From Haplomitrium mnioides (lineage: Eukaryota > Marchantiophyta > Haplomitriopsida > Calobryales): DNA of 51,753 nt. Of the stretch, positions 36,020 to 47,813 are shown piece after piece. The number at the start of each line of letters is the position of its first letter. Position 1 is the stretch's first letter. Location of the stretch: the NCBI GenBank assembly GCA_049999725.1, contig JBNGIS010020539.1, forward strand, positions 55,211 to 106,963. Direction: 5' to 3'. The notes beneath the pieces were generated by a model, which saw only the letters and a program-made list of their open reading frames with translations, did no database searches and was not told the origin of the DNA. Position numbers and translations under genes: made by a program.

Positions 36020-37649
36020 TGCTACTTTGAACTAGGAACACGCTACTTAAAACATGAACTTTTTTGTTTTGGGAAAATTTGTGATTTTTTAGTTTTAAAA
36101 ATATAAAAAACGTGGTTATTTCTTAAAAAACAAAAAGTACATGAGTTTTTTAGAGTTGTTTTTTGTTGTTTCAGCAAGCATAATAGAGCAAGAGTCAATT
36201 ACATTATGCAAAATCAATCAGTATTATTAGTTTTTATGAAAATATTGGAAAACTCAAATTTGATGAAAAGTATAAAAATTATGGTAAGTTTTCACAAAAA
36301 ATTGCATTTATTATTGATTACAATTCTAAGCCAAAAAATTGAAATACACATCACAAGTAGCTATTTTGAAATATGTTTGATTGCACAAACTCTATGAGCA
36401 TATAGACATGGTGCTCTTTTAAACTTTTTTTTGGAAAAAAATTACAAAACATAAAGAAAAAGCCCAAGTAGACTAGAAGTCAAGTGAATGAGTTTGCAAT
36501 GATAAACACAAAAACAAAGAAAATGAAACATTGCATGGATTTAGGAGCTTTATTTTAAAGTTCAAGCAAGAAAGAAGCTTTTACTTGTAGTTGAAAATCC
36601 ATGCACGCAAAAGTTAACGTGGGCTTTAGAAAAGGTTTCAACATTTAAAAATATTTCATTATTCAACGAAGTATATACACAAACGTATCATAGTTTAGAA
36701 TCAAAAAGGCAGCAGCTAAGGAGATTGAATTAAGAGTGTAAACAAGAAACATCTCCAAGTTTTAGACTTGATTCAACCAAACAAAGGTCTCCAGATTTAC
36801 AAAAGAGTCCATGACTTGTATACAAACTAAGTTGCAATCGATAGTCTTTGTATGAAGAAGCTTGAGGGTTGTATATGAGAAGTAGAACTTGTGGAAGGCT
36901 CGGAATTCCACCCAAAAGTCTATGCGCACATAGGAATCCAAGCTCAACATCTCAACACTTCACCCCAAAGTCTATATACGCACATAAGAATCCGAACTCA
37001 CCATTTGAACACTCCACAACGTAGACAGGCAAGAAGCTAGGTTTTAGGTTCCATAGAGGAGTTTTTGTACGCACAACATTTTGACTTGCAAATCAAATTC
37101 TATGCATATATAAGGTTCACACTTCTACAACCAAGGATACAAACTATAAACGTTCTATTTTTTGCAACAAGCTCAACGCATGCAAAAGACTTTGATTTAT
37201 TATTCACAATCTAAAAGTAAAACATGTACAAAGCTCTACATCTAAGTCAAACCATGCTAAAGGTTTTAAGTTATACATCAAAATCCTTACATGAAAAAAA
37301 TAATTAGTCAATTTAGGTAGATGCTTCAACGAGACAATAACTTTAAACTATTTTAGAAAACAACAAAGTTGGAAACAACATACCTACATTTTGGAGAAGA
37401 AAATATTTTTACAAAGAAAATGAAAACATGAAGTAAAGATTTAAGTTTCATTTACAGAGAATAACATTCAACTTGGAATGATTTACAATAAAAAATCAAG
37501 GTGGCAGATAAATTCAACATGTTGCTTCAAAAGATTCTCACATACTTTATAAAATAACAATCTTAAATTACAAGTCACATAATATTTTGTTGAATACAAT
37601 AACTGTCAAATTAAAATCGTTTCTTAAGTTTTTGTATGTTTAAAAGACC
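36020..37649 (-). mobile_element. E1 transposon, left end segment (interrupted by element B)
   Basis: Satellite gives way to TGCTACTTTGAACTAGGAAC at 36020, the same terminus as E2 (50417) and, inverted, E3 (4952). The segment is AT-rich. It has degenerate AGTCTATGCGCACATAG cores at 36917 and 36969. Minus-strand frames of 61-63 codons at 36730-36950 are not recognised. The segment ends with the AGACC target duplication of B. Removing B joins the transposase frame at 45655 to this sequence; the frame then meets a TAA after about 10 codons. Confidence 0.65.
37645..37649 (+). repeat. target-site duplication AGACC, left copy
   Basis: Perfect 5-bp match to 45655-45659, bracketing element B. Confidence 0.9.
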
Positions 37650-38193
37650 TGTTACTGAGTGAAATAAGGTATTATGGAAGAATTGTTGGAATCAGATGCG
37701 ACATTGAAGTAGGTCTCCTCTTATAAGTGTTAAGGTACCCCGAAAGCAGTAGATCAACTCATATCAGTGAGTAAGAGCGGATCGCCTAGATCCGAGGAGT
37801 GGAATTGGGCCCATGGCGAGGAAGGAAGAGAGGTCAACAAAAGAAGGGGCTTGAGGGATTGCTTCGCAATTGGAAAAAGGAGTTGTGTTAGCCGGACGAA
37901 TGGGGGCACCACTAAAAATTGAAGGAAGCGAAAGAGAGCCTGCAAACATCATTGAAATGAGGGGATCAAGGCTAGAGCATGGAGGAACAAAACACCCGCC
38001 AGAGGCAATAAGCAAAGAAGTAGAAGGAAGAGTGACCCCAAAAGTGGAGAAGAATCAGGGACCGGACAAGAAGGACCAGTTGCGCGAGACGTAAATTGCA
38101 AGTCGACTAAAGGGAAGGGACCACAATATCAAAAGAGGGGGAGGATGAAGTGTGTTACGATGTGATGCGAGGAAGGAGGCTGCCACTGCAGTC

Positions 38194-38449
38194 AGATTTG
38201 ATCCGTGAAGTCCTTCGGATTCAAGTCCACGAAATTCTTCGGATTTGGATCTGCGAAGTTCTTTGAATTTGGGTCTACAGAATTTTTTGGATTCGGGTCT
38301 ACGAAAGTCCTTCGAATTTGGGTCCATGGAATTCTTTGGATTTGGATCTGTGAAGTCCTTTGAATTCGGGTCCGCGAAACTCTTCGGATTCGGGTTTGCA
38401 AAATTCTTTGGATTCGGGTTCGCGAAATTCTTCGGATTAACATCCGAAG
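38194..38449 (+). repeat. 24-bp array 1 in the 5' LTR of B, about 10 units
   Basis: Two subtypes alternate in part: GGATTTGGATCTGCGAAG and GGATTCGGGTCCGCGAAA, each followed by TCCTTT or TTCTTC. Units are at 38241, 38265, 38289, 38314 and 38338, for example. The 3' LTR has only 5 units (43130-43249). The array runs into the assembly gap. Confidence 0.9.
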
Positions 38450-38549
38450 NNNNNNNNNNNNNNNNNNNNNNNNNNNNNNNNNNNNNNNNNNNNNNNNNNN
38501 NNNNNNNNNNNNNNNNNNNNNNNNNNNNNNNNNNNNNNNNNNNNNNNNN
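38450..38549. other. assembly gap (100 N)
   Basis: Exactly 100 N at the end of the 24-bp array. Alignment with the other LTR suggests the missing piece corresponds to about 43250-43339, plus any extra repeat units. Confidence 0.99.
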
Positions 38550-39249
38550 CCAGAGGTTGCAAGGTTTTCTTTGGACTTCCTGTCCAAAAAATACTTTGGA
38601 ATCTCTCTGCGGTCAACTTTGGAACTCGCGTCAACGCGGCGGTCCAACTTCCAAGTTGAAAACAATGAATGCGGAAGAAAGTCAACCTCGAACTTAAGAG
38701 TCCGAGGGATTCTTGGGACTTATCTGTCTGAGGAATCCTTCATATCAGAGCTCGCGGTCAACTATGGATCCAGGTCAACGGTGGCGGTCCAACTTCTTGG
38801 TTGAAAACGGTGGCTGCAAAAGAAAGTCAACCTCGAACTCCTAAGTCTAAGGGATTCTTCAGACTCAGTTGTCCAAGGAATCCTTCAGATTAGATCCCGC
38901 GGTCAACAACAGATCCAGGTCAACGGTGGCGGTTCACCTTCCAGGTTGAAAATGATGTCGGACGGTGGCTACGGAAGAAAGTCAACTTTGGAACTCAATC
39001 AGCGCGACGGTCCAACTTCCAGGTTGAAAATCGCATCAGATGACGGTTGTAGAAGAAAGTCAACTTCAGACTCAGGAGTCTGAGAGATTCCTCTGACTCA
39101 TCCGTCCGAGGAATCCTTCGGATCAGAGCTCGTGGTCAACTATGGATCCATGTCAGTGGTGGTTGTCCAACTTCTAGGTTGAAAACGGCGTCGGACGGCG
39201 GCTGCGAAAGAAAGTCAACGTTGAAGTGTGCGGTTCTGTGGGATTTTTT

Positions 39250-39410
39250 GGACTCGGTTTTGCGGGATTCTTTGGACTCGGTTTCGTAGGATTCTTTGTA
39301 CTCGGCTCTATAGAATTCTTCGGACTCAGTTCCATGAGATTCTTTGGACTCTATTCCGTGGAAATCTTTGGACTTGGTTCCACGGGAATCTTTGGACTCC
39401 TAGTCCACGG
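39250..39410 (+). repeat. 24-bp array 2 in the 5' LTR of B, 6 full units
   Basis: Units of the form GGACTCGGTTCCGTGGGATT plus CTTT. The matching array in the 3' LTR (44052-44290) has 9 full units plus a partial one. Confidence 0.9.
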
Positions 39411-40767
39411 AAAACTTTGAACCGGACCCCAAGAACTTCGGAACTGACCGTTGTACTTGGATCATTCCACAAATAGTCGGGACAAGTGTTGTAGCGTTTG
39501 GGGCCCATGACTAACGGGAAAAACGACCTTTTCGAATGGAACGGACATGTTGGGGTGGAGGCGTGAGGGGGTATAGATCAAGGGGCTACAACATTGAACG
39601 GGTTGGTGTGCATGCAAATTAGAGACGCGCAAGCAATCTTGAGATAGGAAGATGCAACGAGGTAAGGAAGGAAAGATCGCAGTGAAGATTTACGTGAGGC
39701 GAGTGGACTCGTGCAGAGGGCTAGCAAGGGTGGAGGTGGACTGGAGGGGCACCGAGATTCGCTAGGCAAGGAGCTCTAAAGGCTCGGGTGATCCAGGTGA
39801 ACTCATTCCTGCGGGTGGACCAGTAGTGGAGGTGAATCGATACGTGAAGAGGAAGGGGATCCTATCTGTCTGGAATTCGGGAGAGGCTGCCAAGGGGGAT
39901 CTTGGAGTCGTCTCAACATCATCTGTGCAGGAGCATCAAACCCAAACACGCTCGAAGTGCACTCTGGTTTAATCTTTCAAGTGGAGCCAAGAACTCGTCT
40001 GCGTTAGTGCCCGCGCATTGCAGAGAAGATCTATTCAAGGTTCGAAGGTGGAGGGTTTAGCTAGCAGTCGAGAGGGCTATCTTCCAGAGGTGGAAGTTAA
40101 AGAAATTCTCTTCCAAGGTTGAGGAAGTAAATCCAGCGCTTCTCATGAGGAAAGTTAAACAACTATCTGGAAGAAGTGTGTGCATGGGAGATTGAAGGAA
40201 GATTGGGATTGTGAGTTGAGGAGGAGAAAAGTCTACAAGGAAGGCCAGTCCCGGTAGTTCTATGTGGCATGCAATTTTGGGGGAGTGCAATGCGTGTGTG
40301 TTGGTATTTATGCATACGTGTATTAGCTAGATTTGATTTCTGTTTGTATTTTATAAGAAGCACTTAGGACTAGGAGCATATTGGTATTCAGTTGTTCAAA
40401 CTCTGTCCAGCCCTACAAAGGGGGAGTCAAGTCCATTGATATTGTTCCGGGATATTTCTGATACGGTATTTGGTTCCCGATTTGTATACAAGGTGTTTGG
40501 GTCCAAAATTGGGCCCCTGAATTATACTGTAGATTACCACAAAAGTACCTTGGTGTGTTTTTGCATTGGGTGTGAATGAGCATGATTGCTGCTAAGGTGA
40601 TTGTTGATATGTGGAAAGTCTTGTAAGGTGAAGAGGAATCCCTTAAGACCTCAAAGAGATAACTTGCAACGAGGCCATCTCACAAAAGAACCTATTCCCC
40701 TGTTTTGTCCTCCCCTACCTTCCAAGTGGCACTTGTGAAGGTTAAGGCCTGAAGGAGGGGAGTGATA

Positions 40768-40795
40768 TACATTTTTAGCGCTAGAAGGAGGGCAA
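40768..40795 (+). promoter_or_regulatory. possible primer-binding site region of element B
   Basis: TACATTTTTAGCGCTAGAAG follows the LTR end directly. Relatives inside A's LTRs read TTTTTGGTGCTAGAAGG. A TGGCGCTAGAAGG-type tRNA-complementary site after a short spacer fits gypsy elements. The tRNA is not identified. Confidence 0.45.
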
Positions 40796-40876
40796 AAGGT
40801 TTGCAAAAACCTGAGACCAACCCGAAGCCAAGTTATGATCTTTTGAAGGAGTAAAGTTTTTCCCTCAATTGAGGCA

Positions 40877-42417
40877 ATGAGCCATACCCGCATGCGAAGG
40901 AAAAGACGGGCTAAGTTTTTGTTGGAATACTCTTCTGATAGTTCAAGCAGCAATGAGGAAATAGAGGAGAGCTCTGCATCGACCTTGGAAAGTGACAGTG
41001 ACTCCATTAGCAGTAGCTCTGATGATTAGAGATCTTCGAGAAGGAAGAAGCAGAGAAAGGAGCAAAAGATCAAGAAAGCTGCCAAGGAGAAGGAAGCTCG
41101 CTTAGTGGAATTGAGTTCAAAGATAGAGGTAATGCAGGTCCTCCTTGCGAGCATCAAGCCAAATCTAGAAAAAAAGGTCATGTACCTCCTTAGATGGACA
41201 AGCATGTGGATAGGTCGCAAACAGACTGCCGAAAATGATTGTTATGGTAAGCTAGAATTGTGGTCTGCTTGGACATGTTTCCTCCAACTGCCCGGAACCG
41301 TGGGAGCAAGAGTATGAGCATCCAATTGCAATACATTCCCAGTATAGAGAAAGGAAGCAGTATGGATAAAAAGGGAAACCTCTGCCTCAGATGATTGTTA
41401 TCAAGTAAGGTTTGAGTCAAGATCCAAGTCTCACCAGAAGGGCAAGTGCAAGAAGGGGCGAAAGGCTAAGAAGGCTACGAATCAAGTGTGGTCACCCATG
41501 AGTGATTGTGAATACAAGACAGAAGACCCCACCTAGTTCCACCCGATACAACCAGAAGAGAAAGGAGAATTGGTCGGTGCCTTAGAGGTGACTCATGAGG
41601 AGAGGGCAGACGAAGAGAACCTGAAGCATGTCCCGGAGCAGCAATTGCTAGGCAATCCAAATGAGCTCAAAGAGGCAGCGCATCCTTGGTAGCGGTGCAG
41701 AATCTTACTCTTGGTATCGTTCGGGATGAGGCGAAAGAATCAAAACCAAAAGAAGAGGAATCTGCGCACATGTTAAGGAACTAGGGAAGGGCCCAACTAG
41801 AGCAAGAAGGGGAGGGCGCAACTGGACCTCATCACCTGCAAGGGGAGGAGCTCCCAGAATACCAATGTCGATCAAGCCCCAAACCTGAGCTAAAAGGGGA
41901 GTTGATGGCAGTGTACTCGGTTGGGAGCAGTCATGACGAGCAATTGCCAAGTGTTGTCGAGTTGGGGCCTCCTCAAGTGGTGGAATAGGCAATAATAGAA
42001 ATGAGAAGTCACAGCCCGGAGGACACAAATTTATCGGAAGATGAATCTCATCGCAATCCGAAGAAGAAGAAATTCGCCTTAAGCCAGCCCAAGGATCTTG
42101 CTATCATGGAAGAAATTGTGACGGGCGGCCCAAGCACCAAATGTTATATATAATTTTACTCTAACAGCCCTATATACCGTACCTATGTTTGTTCTTGTTT
42201 TGTCATTTGTTCCCTGTGTGTGTGTGGTGTGCGTACCCCAAGGCTAAGGGAGAAGGGCCAACATAGTGGTATTAGAGTGGTCTCACGGACTAGAAGGAAG
42301 TGCAGCAATGTATGTTGCTGTACATATCCCGTATCCACCTCAAACCAGAATTTGGAGACACAACTTTTGTATGGGATCCAGGGAAGAGGTTGAGGGAGGT
42401 GAGTGCACGGGGTTAGG
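40877..42417 (+). pseudogene. gag: gag-like remnant of element B
   Basis: From ATG 40877 a frame reads MSHTRMRRKRRAKFLLEYSS, a Ser/Asp/Glu-rich stretch and a TAG at 41027-41029. It continues in frame with RSSRRKKQRKEQKIKKAAKE, a basic segment likely to be helical. A degraded zinc-knuckle-like CGLLGHVSSNCP lies about 41261-41296 in a shifted frame, missing its first Cys. Acidic sequence with multiple stops follows to about 42000 (EEESAHML, KPELKGELMAVYSV). The ending FGDTTFVWDPG (about 42354-42390) parallels A's SSFIWDP end, before a TAG. I see no clear capsid domain, so part of gag is missing or too decayed. Confidence 0.55.
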
Positions 42418-42565
42418 ATGACTCTTCGAGTGTGTTGAGTGTGTGAGTGTGTTGTATTTGCGCTATGGCAACTTTGTATCTAGCCAAGCAGCGGCCACTT
42501 TGAAGGAGGCAACCAGCAGAGTGGGATAGAGGAGGGTCGGACGGCGGCTGCGGACCCTGCCTTCA

Positions 42566-42580
42566 CACTAAAAGGCGGAG
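42566..42580 (+). promoter_or_regulatory. polypurine tract of element B
   Basis: AAAAGGCGGAG precedes the LTR start at 42584, as in element A. Confidence 0.75.
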
Positions 42581-43129
42581 TTTTGTCAACCAATGAAATA
42601 AGGTACTATGGAAGAATCGTTGGAATCGGAGGCGACATTGAAGCAATTCTCCTCTCGTAAGTGTTAAGGTACCCTAGAAGCAACAGATCAACTCATATCA
42701 GTGAGTAAGAGCGGATCGTCTAGATTCAAGGAGTGGAATCGGGCCCGTGGCGGGGAAGGAAGAGAGGCCGACAGAAGAAGGGGCTCGCGGGATTGCTTTG
42801 CAATTGGAAAAGGGAGTTGTGTCAACTGGCAAATGGGGGCACCACTAAAAATTGAAGGAAGCAGAAGAGAGCCTCCAAGCATCACTGAAATGCGGGGATT
42901 AGGGCAAGAGCAGGGAGGAACGGAACACCCGCCAGAGGCAATAAACAAAGAAGTGGAAGGAAGAGTGACCTCTGAAACGGAGAAGGATCAGGGACTGGAC
43001 GAGGAGGACCAGTGGCATGGGACATAAATTGCAGGTCGACAGTAGAGGGAAGGGACTGCAGTATCGGAAGAGGGGGAGGACGAAGTTTTTTACAAAGGAA
43101 TGCGCGGAAGGAGCCTGTCCACTACAGTC

Positions 43130-43249
43130 GGATTTGGATCCACAAAGTCCTTCAGATTCGGGTCCGTGGAATTCTTCGGATTTGGATCCGCGAAGTCCTT
43201 TGGATTGGGGTCCGCGGAATTCTTCGGATTCGGGTCCGCAAACCTCTGG
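43130..43249 (+). repeat. 24-bp array 1 in the 3' LTR of B, 5 units
   Basis: GGATTTGGATCCGCGAAG and GGATTCGGGTCCGCGGAA units alternate, giving a 48-bp dimer pattern. Confidence 0.9.
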
Positions 43250-44051
43250 CCAACATCGGAACTCAAGTCAGCGCAACGGTTCAACTTCCAATTGGAAGAC
43301 GGCGTCGGATGGCGCCATGAGGAATCAAGTCAACTGCGGGCCCAGAGGTTATGAGGTTTTCTTTGGACTCCTTGTCCGAGGAATAGTTCAGAATCTCTCC
43401 GCGGTCAACTTTGGAACTCAGGTCAGCACGGTTTACCAACTTCCAAGTTGAAAATAGCGTCGGACGACAGTTGTGGAAGAAAGTCAACCTTGGACTTAGG
43501 AGTCTGAGGGATTCTTAGGACTCACCTGTCCAAGGAATCCTTTGGATCAAAGCTCGCAGTCAACTACAGATCTAGGTCAACGAAGGCGGTCCAACTTCCT
43601 GGTTGAAAATGGTGGCTGCGGAAGAAAGTCAACCTCAGACTCCTGAGTCTGAGGGATTCTTCAGACTCATCAGTCTAAGGAATCCTTTGGATCAGAGCCT
43701 GTGTTCAACTACGGATCCATGTCAATGGTGGCGGTCCAACTTCCAAGTTGAAAATGGCATTGGACGGTGACTAGCAAAGAAAGTCAACTTTGGAACTCAG
43801 CCAACGCGACAGTCCAACTTCTAGGTTGAAAACAGGGTCGGACGGTGGCTGCGGAAGAAAGTCAACCTCAAACTTAGGAGTCTGAGGGATTCTTCAAACT
43901 CACCTATCTAAGGAATCCTTCAGATTAGAGTCTCCAGTCAACAACGGATCCAGGTCAACGGTGGCAGTCCAACTTCCAAGTTGAAAACGATGTCGGACGG
44001 CGGTTGCAGAAGAAAGTCAACATCAAAGTCTACGGTTCTATAGGATTCTTC

Positions 44052-44290
44052 GAACTCAGTTCCGTGGGATTCTTTGGACTTGGTTCTGTGGGATTCTTCA
44101 AACTCGGTTATGTGGGATTCTTCAAACTTGGTTCCACGGGATTCTTCGGACTCTGTTCTGCGAGATTCTTCAAACTTGGTTCTACGAGATTCTTCGAACT
44201 CCGTTCTGCAGGATTCTTCGGACTCAATTCTGCGAGAATCTTCAAACTCGATTCTGCGAGAATCTTTGGACTCCCAGTCTGCGAAAAACT
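44052..44290 (+). repeat. 24-bp array 2 in the 3' LTR of B, 9 full units
   Basis: Exact 24-bp units of the form AAACTCGGTTCTGCGAGATT plus CTTC. The sister LTR has fewer units. Confidence 0.92.
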
Positions 44291-45654
44291 TTGGACCGGA
44301 TTCCAAGAACCTCGGAACTGACCGTTGTACTTGGATCATTCCACAAATAGTCGAGACAGGTGTCCTCACGTCCGGGGCTCATGGCTAACGGGAAAAACGA
44401 CCTTTTTGAATGGAACGGAGATGCAAGAGCAGAGGCACGAGGGGGTATAGATCGAGGGGCTGCAACATTGAACGGGTTCGTGTGCATGCAAATTAGAGAC
44501 GTGCAAGCGATCTCGGGACAGGAAGACACAATGAGGTAAGGAAGAAAAGATCCCAGTGAAGATTTACGTGAGGCAAATGGACTTGTGCAAGGGGCTAGCA
44601 GGGGTGGAGGTGGACTAGAGGGGCAATGAGATTCGCTGGGCAAGGAGCTCTAGAGGCTTGGACAATCCAGGTGAACTCATTCCTGCGGGTGGACTAGTAG
44701 TGGAGGTGAATTGATACGTGAAGTGGAAGGGGATCCTACTTGTCTAGAGTTCAAGAGAGGCTGCCAAGTGGCATCTTGGAGTCATCTCAACATCATATGT
44801 GCAGAAGCATCAAACCCAAAAACGCTCGAAGTGCACTCTGGTTTAATCTTTCAAGTGGAGCCAAGAAGGGAGTGGTTGCGTTAGTGCCCGCGCACTGCGG
44901 AGAAGATCTATTCAAGGTTCAGGGGTGGAGTGTGTAGCCAGCAGTCGAGAGGGCTGTCATTCAGAGGTGGAAGTTAAAGAAACCCTCTTTCAAGTCTGAG
45001 GAAGTAAATCCAATGCTTATCGCAAGAGAAGTTAAAAAACTATCTGGAAGAAGTGTGTGCGTGGGAAATTGAAGGAAGATTGGGATTGTGAGTTGAAGAG
45101 GAGAAAAGTTTGCGGGGAAGGCCAGTTCCGATGGTTCTGTGTGGCATACAATTTTGGGAGAGTGCAATGTGTGTGTTTGTATTTATGTATACGTGTATTA
45201 GCTAGATTTGATTTCTGTTTGTATTTTATAAGAAGCACTTAGGACTAGAAGCATACTGGTATTCAATTGTTTAGACCCTAGCCAGCCCTACGAAGGGGGA
45301 GTTAAGTCCATTGACATTAATCCTTGATATTTGAGACACGGTATTTGGTTCTTGATTTGTATACAAGGTGTTTGGGTCCAAAATTGGACCCCTGAATTAT
45401 ACTGCAGATTACCACAAAAGTACCTTGGTCTATGTCTATGTGTGTTGTGACATTGGGTGTGAATGAGCAAGATTGTTGCTGAGGTGATTGTTGATCCGTG
45501 GAAAGGATTGTAAGTTGAAGAGGAATCCCTTAAGGCTTCAAAGAGATAGCTTGCAATGGGGCCATCTCACAAAAGAACCTATTCCCGTGTTTTGTCCTCC
45601 ATTGCCTTCCACATGGCACATATGAAGGTTAAGGCCTGAAAGAGGGGAGTGACA

Positions 45655-47813
45655 AGACCCTCGAAGAAATAGCATGATTGAATATAAGGCACCAACAACA
45701 TGCACACCCACCAAACAATCTTTGTCAATGTTTTTTGGTGGCAAAAGCCAGTGTGGAATAGCACTTTTCTTGTGATCCATTCCATCAATGACAATTCTCA
45801 AGTACTTTTGATCATCGGTATAATATTTTTTTCGATGGTTTGTAAGTTTTGTTCTTTCTTTCATTTGTTGGTCATGATGAAGAAACAGTTGGCAATTATA
45901 TTTGACTACATCATCACAAAGCACGAAGGACATAAAAGCTAAAAACATTTAAGTCATCTTAAACAAATGTTTGAATTCGTAGAATTGAAAACTTTGTAAG
46001 AGATTAAAAATAAACTTTAGGTATTTTGAAAAAAAGAAAATTTGTTTTACTTAAAATAAACAAAAGTTTCAAAAAAAGAAAAAAAGATTTACAAATAAAA
46101 GATACCAAAACACATCCTCTGAGGGTTTGGGATGAGTAGAGACAACAGCTGATTGTATGCACACATATTACCAATACAACAACACCAATATCATAGCTTG
46201 TTGTGAATGTTGTCGCAACTGGTTTTAAAAGGAACAAGAACAAATCGTATGCGAGCATAGAATTTGCAATTAACAAAAACAATTCTTGCTATTGTTTTTT
46301 TTACGAAGGCTCTTGATTTAAAGGAACAAAAACAAAACTTGTTGTAAGGATAAAGTCACCACCAAGAATCAAATTCATTTTCTCGTTTTTTTTTTGTTGC
46401 AAACAAGGTTAAAATTGAAACTTAAAACAACAGACTCTATGTGAGCATAGACACTCTTCTCGCAACTCAACTTGCTAAGAATTATTTGACTGAAATCTTC
46501 TTTGCTGAATTACTTGACAAAAAAAACCTCTTTTGGTTTTAAGTTGAGAAAACATAATGTCTCTAGAACTAAGCTTTGAGTTTAGAAAAAAAAAGCATAG
46601 ATTAACCAAATGTGTCAAAGAGAAGAAAATTTGTTACCTTTGTCAGACTCCAAGACAAATTTTCGTCGCAAAGATTTTATTTCTTTGCATGTTTCACAAA
46701 TAGCAAATCTATTGTGTTTTGGAATTTTTACATTTGGAAAATGAGTTCTCCAATGTTTTGTAAAGCCCAAGAAACTAAGAATTCAATGGGGGTCTTTCTC
46801 TTTCAAATAAGTTGTGCAGTAGTCATAAACTTCCCATTTTGTAAAATTATCAAACAAGTTATAAACTTTGTAAGTGGGCATTCTCTTGTAGTGTCCTTCG
46901 AAAAAATGTCCATCCACTCATGCACAAAAGCTCCTTTAGCAGATAGTTCTCTCTTTCCAAAAATGCCTCTAGGATGTGCGTTTTTGAGATTTTGTATCCT
47001 TTTGATTCTATCATTTCCTATTGCTAATATTAGCTTGAAGGCTCTTCTATAGACAAGGGTGCTTTCAAGCACAGTAAATGGATTGTCAATATCATAGTTT
47101 TTTTTTGTATTCTCTACTACAATGTGATATCTCGATTCTTCATGCTTTGTCAAAAGTACGTTTCTCTCATAGTTTTCAAAAATTTTGTCTTGCACAACAA
47201 CAAGCAATTATTTCAACAACAAGAAATTCTCTTCAATTGACATTGGATCGAGCTTTTTCTTCACAAAGCTCTCGTCATAATGGACTTTCTGCAAAGAATT
47301 TTCACGTAAGGCGTTTACCCGTTTGGGTTTTGGCCCAAACAAAGAATTCTTATGTTGTGCTGGACGATTTGGTCTATAGCCGAATCTAGCAATAGGAGAT
47401 AATTCATCCTAAAGATCTTGATCATCATCGTAAACACTATTTGTTCCGTCGCAAAATATTTTTGAGAGATGAGGTTCTTCTTGGGGATCAAGAGAATCGC
47501 ACCATTCTGAAATGGAATCTTGATCAATATCTTGATTAGAAGGAAATAGTTTTTGCAACAAAATCGGTGTCTTTGGCGATAACTCCAAAGAAATGTTGAT
47601 TGATTGAGACTCTTTGCTAGAATCGTTTCCCAAACTATCAACTGAAGACTCCTCCAAAAGAATTCGGTTTGTTTTAGATATCCCAATCCCTTTGTGAGGT
47701 GCAACTTGAAATAAAATCACTTGTTGTTTGAGTGGTGCCATCGAGAACAGGGGTTCATCTCCAAAATTAAAATTTTCCACAAATTGTATGCCTTTTGTGT
47801 TTTGAACAGACAC
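45655..47813 (-). pseudogene. DDE/DUF7869-like transposase, intron-containing, split by element B
   Basis: Exon 1 runs 47813 to 46638. Its first part (DSISEWCDSLDPQEE, RFGYRPNRPAQHKNSLFGPK) is unrecognised. It has in-frame stops at 47409 and 47208 and a frameshift near 46795. It then reads HFPNVKIPKHNRFAICETCK with a CxxC pair and SLRRKFVLESDK up to a GT donor. Exon 2 (from about 45938 or 45905, both in phase) reads LFLHHDQQMKERTKL, YYTDDQKYLRIVIDGMDHKK and SAIPHW. The FxxCxxCK, H...ER..YY, IDGMD.K..PH order is that of the DUF7869-type DDE proteins; the Asp in IDGMD would be catalytic. B's insertion at 45655 cuts the frame. The later Asp/Glu part was not found. Family assignment is from memory of motifs. 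Confidence 0.65.
45939..46637 (-). other. putative intron of the E1 transposase
   Basis: It lies between GT (AAAG|GTAACA, minus strand) and AG (TTTTTAG, or TGTAG at 45906). It is AT-rich and contains TATGCACACATA-, TATGCGAGCATAG- and TATGTGAGCATAG-like dyads at about 46155, 46247 and 46438. Confidence 0.5.

Larger units (their letters stand above)
37650..40767 (+). repeat. 5' LTR of element B (3118 bp including 100 N)
   Basis: It aligns with the 3' LTR from GAAATAAGGTATTATGG onward, roughly 85-90% identical by eye, with mostly transitions. It carries two 24-bp arrays, a gap, and dyad modules at about 38640, 38784, 38930, 39009 and 39166. Confidence 0.92.
37650..45654 (+). mobile_element. element B: giant-LTR, gag-only retrotransposon
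   Basis: Direct repeats 37650-40767 and 42584-45654 flank 1.8 kb of internal sequence. A perfect AGACC duplication (37645-37649, 45655-45659) proves a single insertion event. The LTRs begin TGTTACTG and TGTCAACC and end GTGATA and GTGACA. The 3' thirds and the dyad modules are shared with A, but the first 1.5 kb differs. There is no pol, so like A it needed a partner. It interrupts the E1 transposase gene. Confidence 0.93.
42584..45654 (+). repeat. 3' LTR of element B (3071 bp)
   Basis: It starts TGTCAACC and ends GGGGAGTGACA, followed by AGACC. It has 24-bp arrays at 43130-43249 and 44052-44290, and dyad modules about 43279, 43434, 43589, 43734, 43810 and 43966. Confidence 0.93.

Noticed and set aside
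38192-38697. Phe/Gly-rich (FGFGSAK) repeat protein.
   Set aside because: It is a translation of 24-bp LTR repeats, open on both strands, and crosses an N gap.
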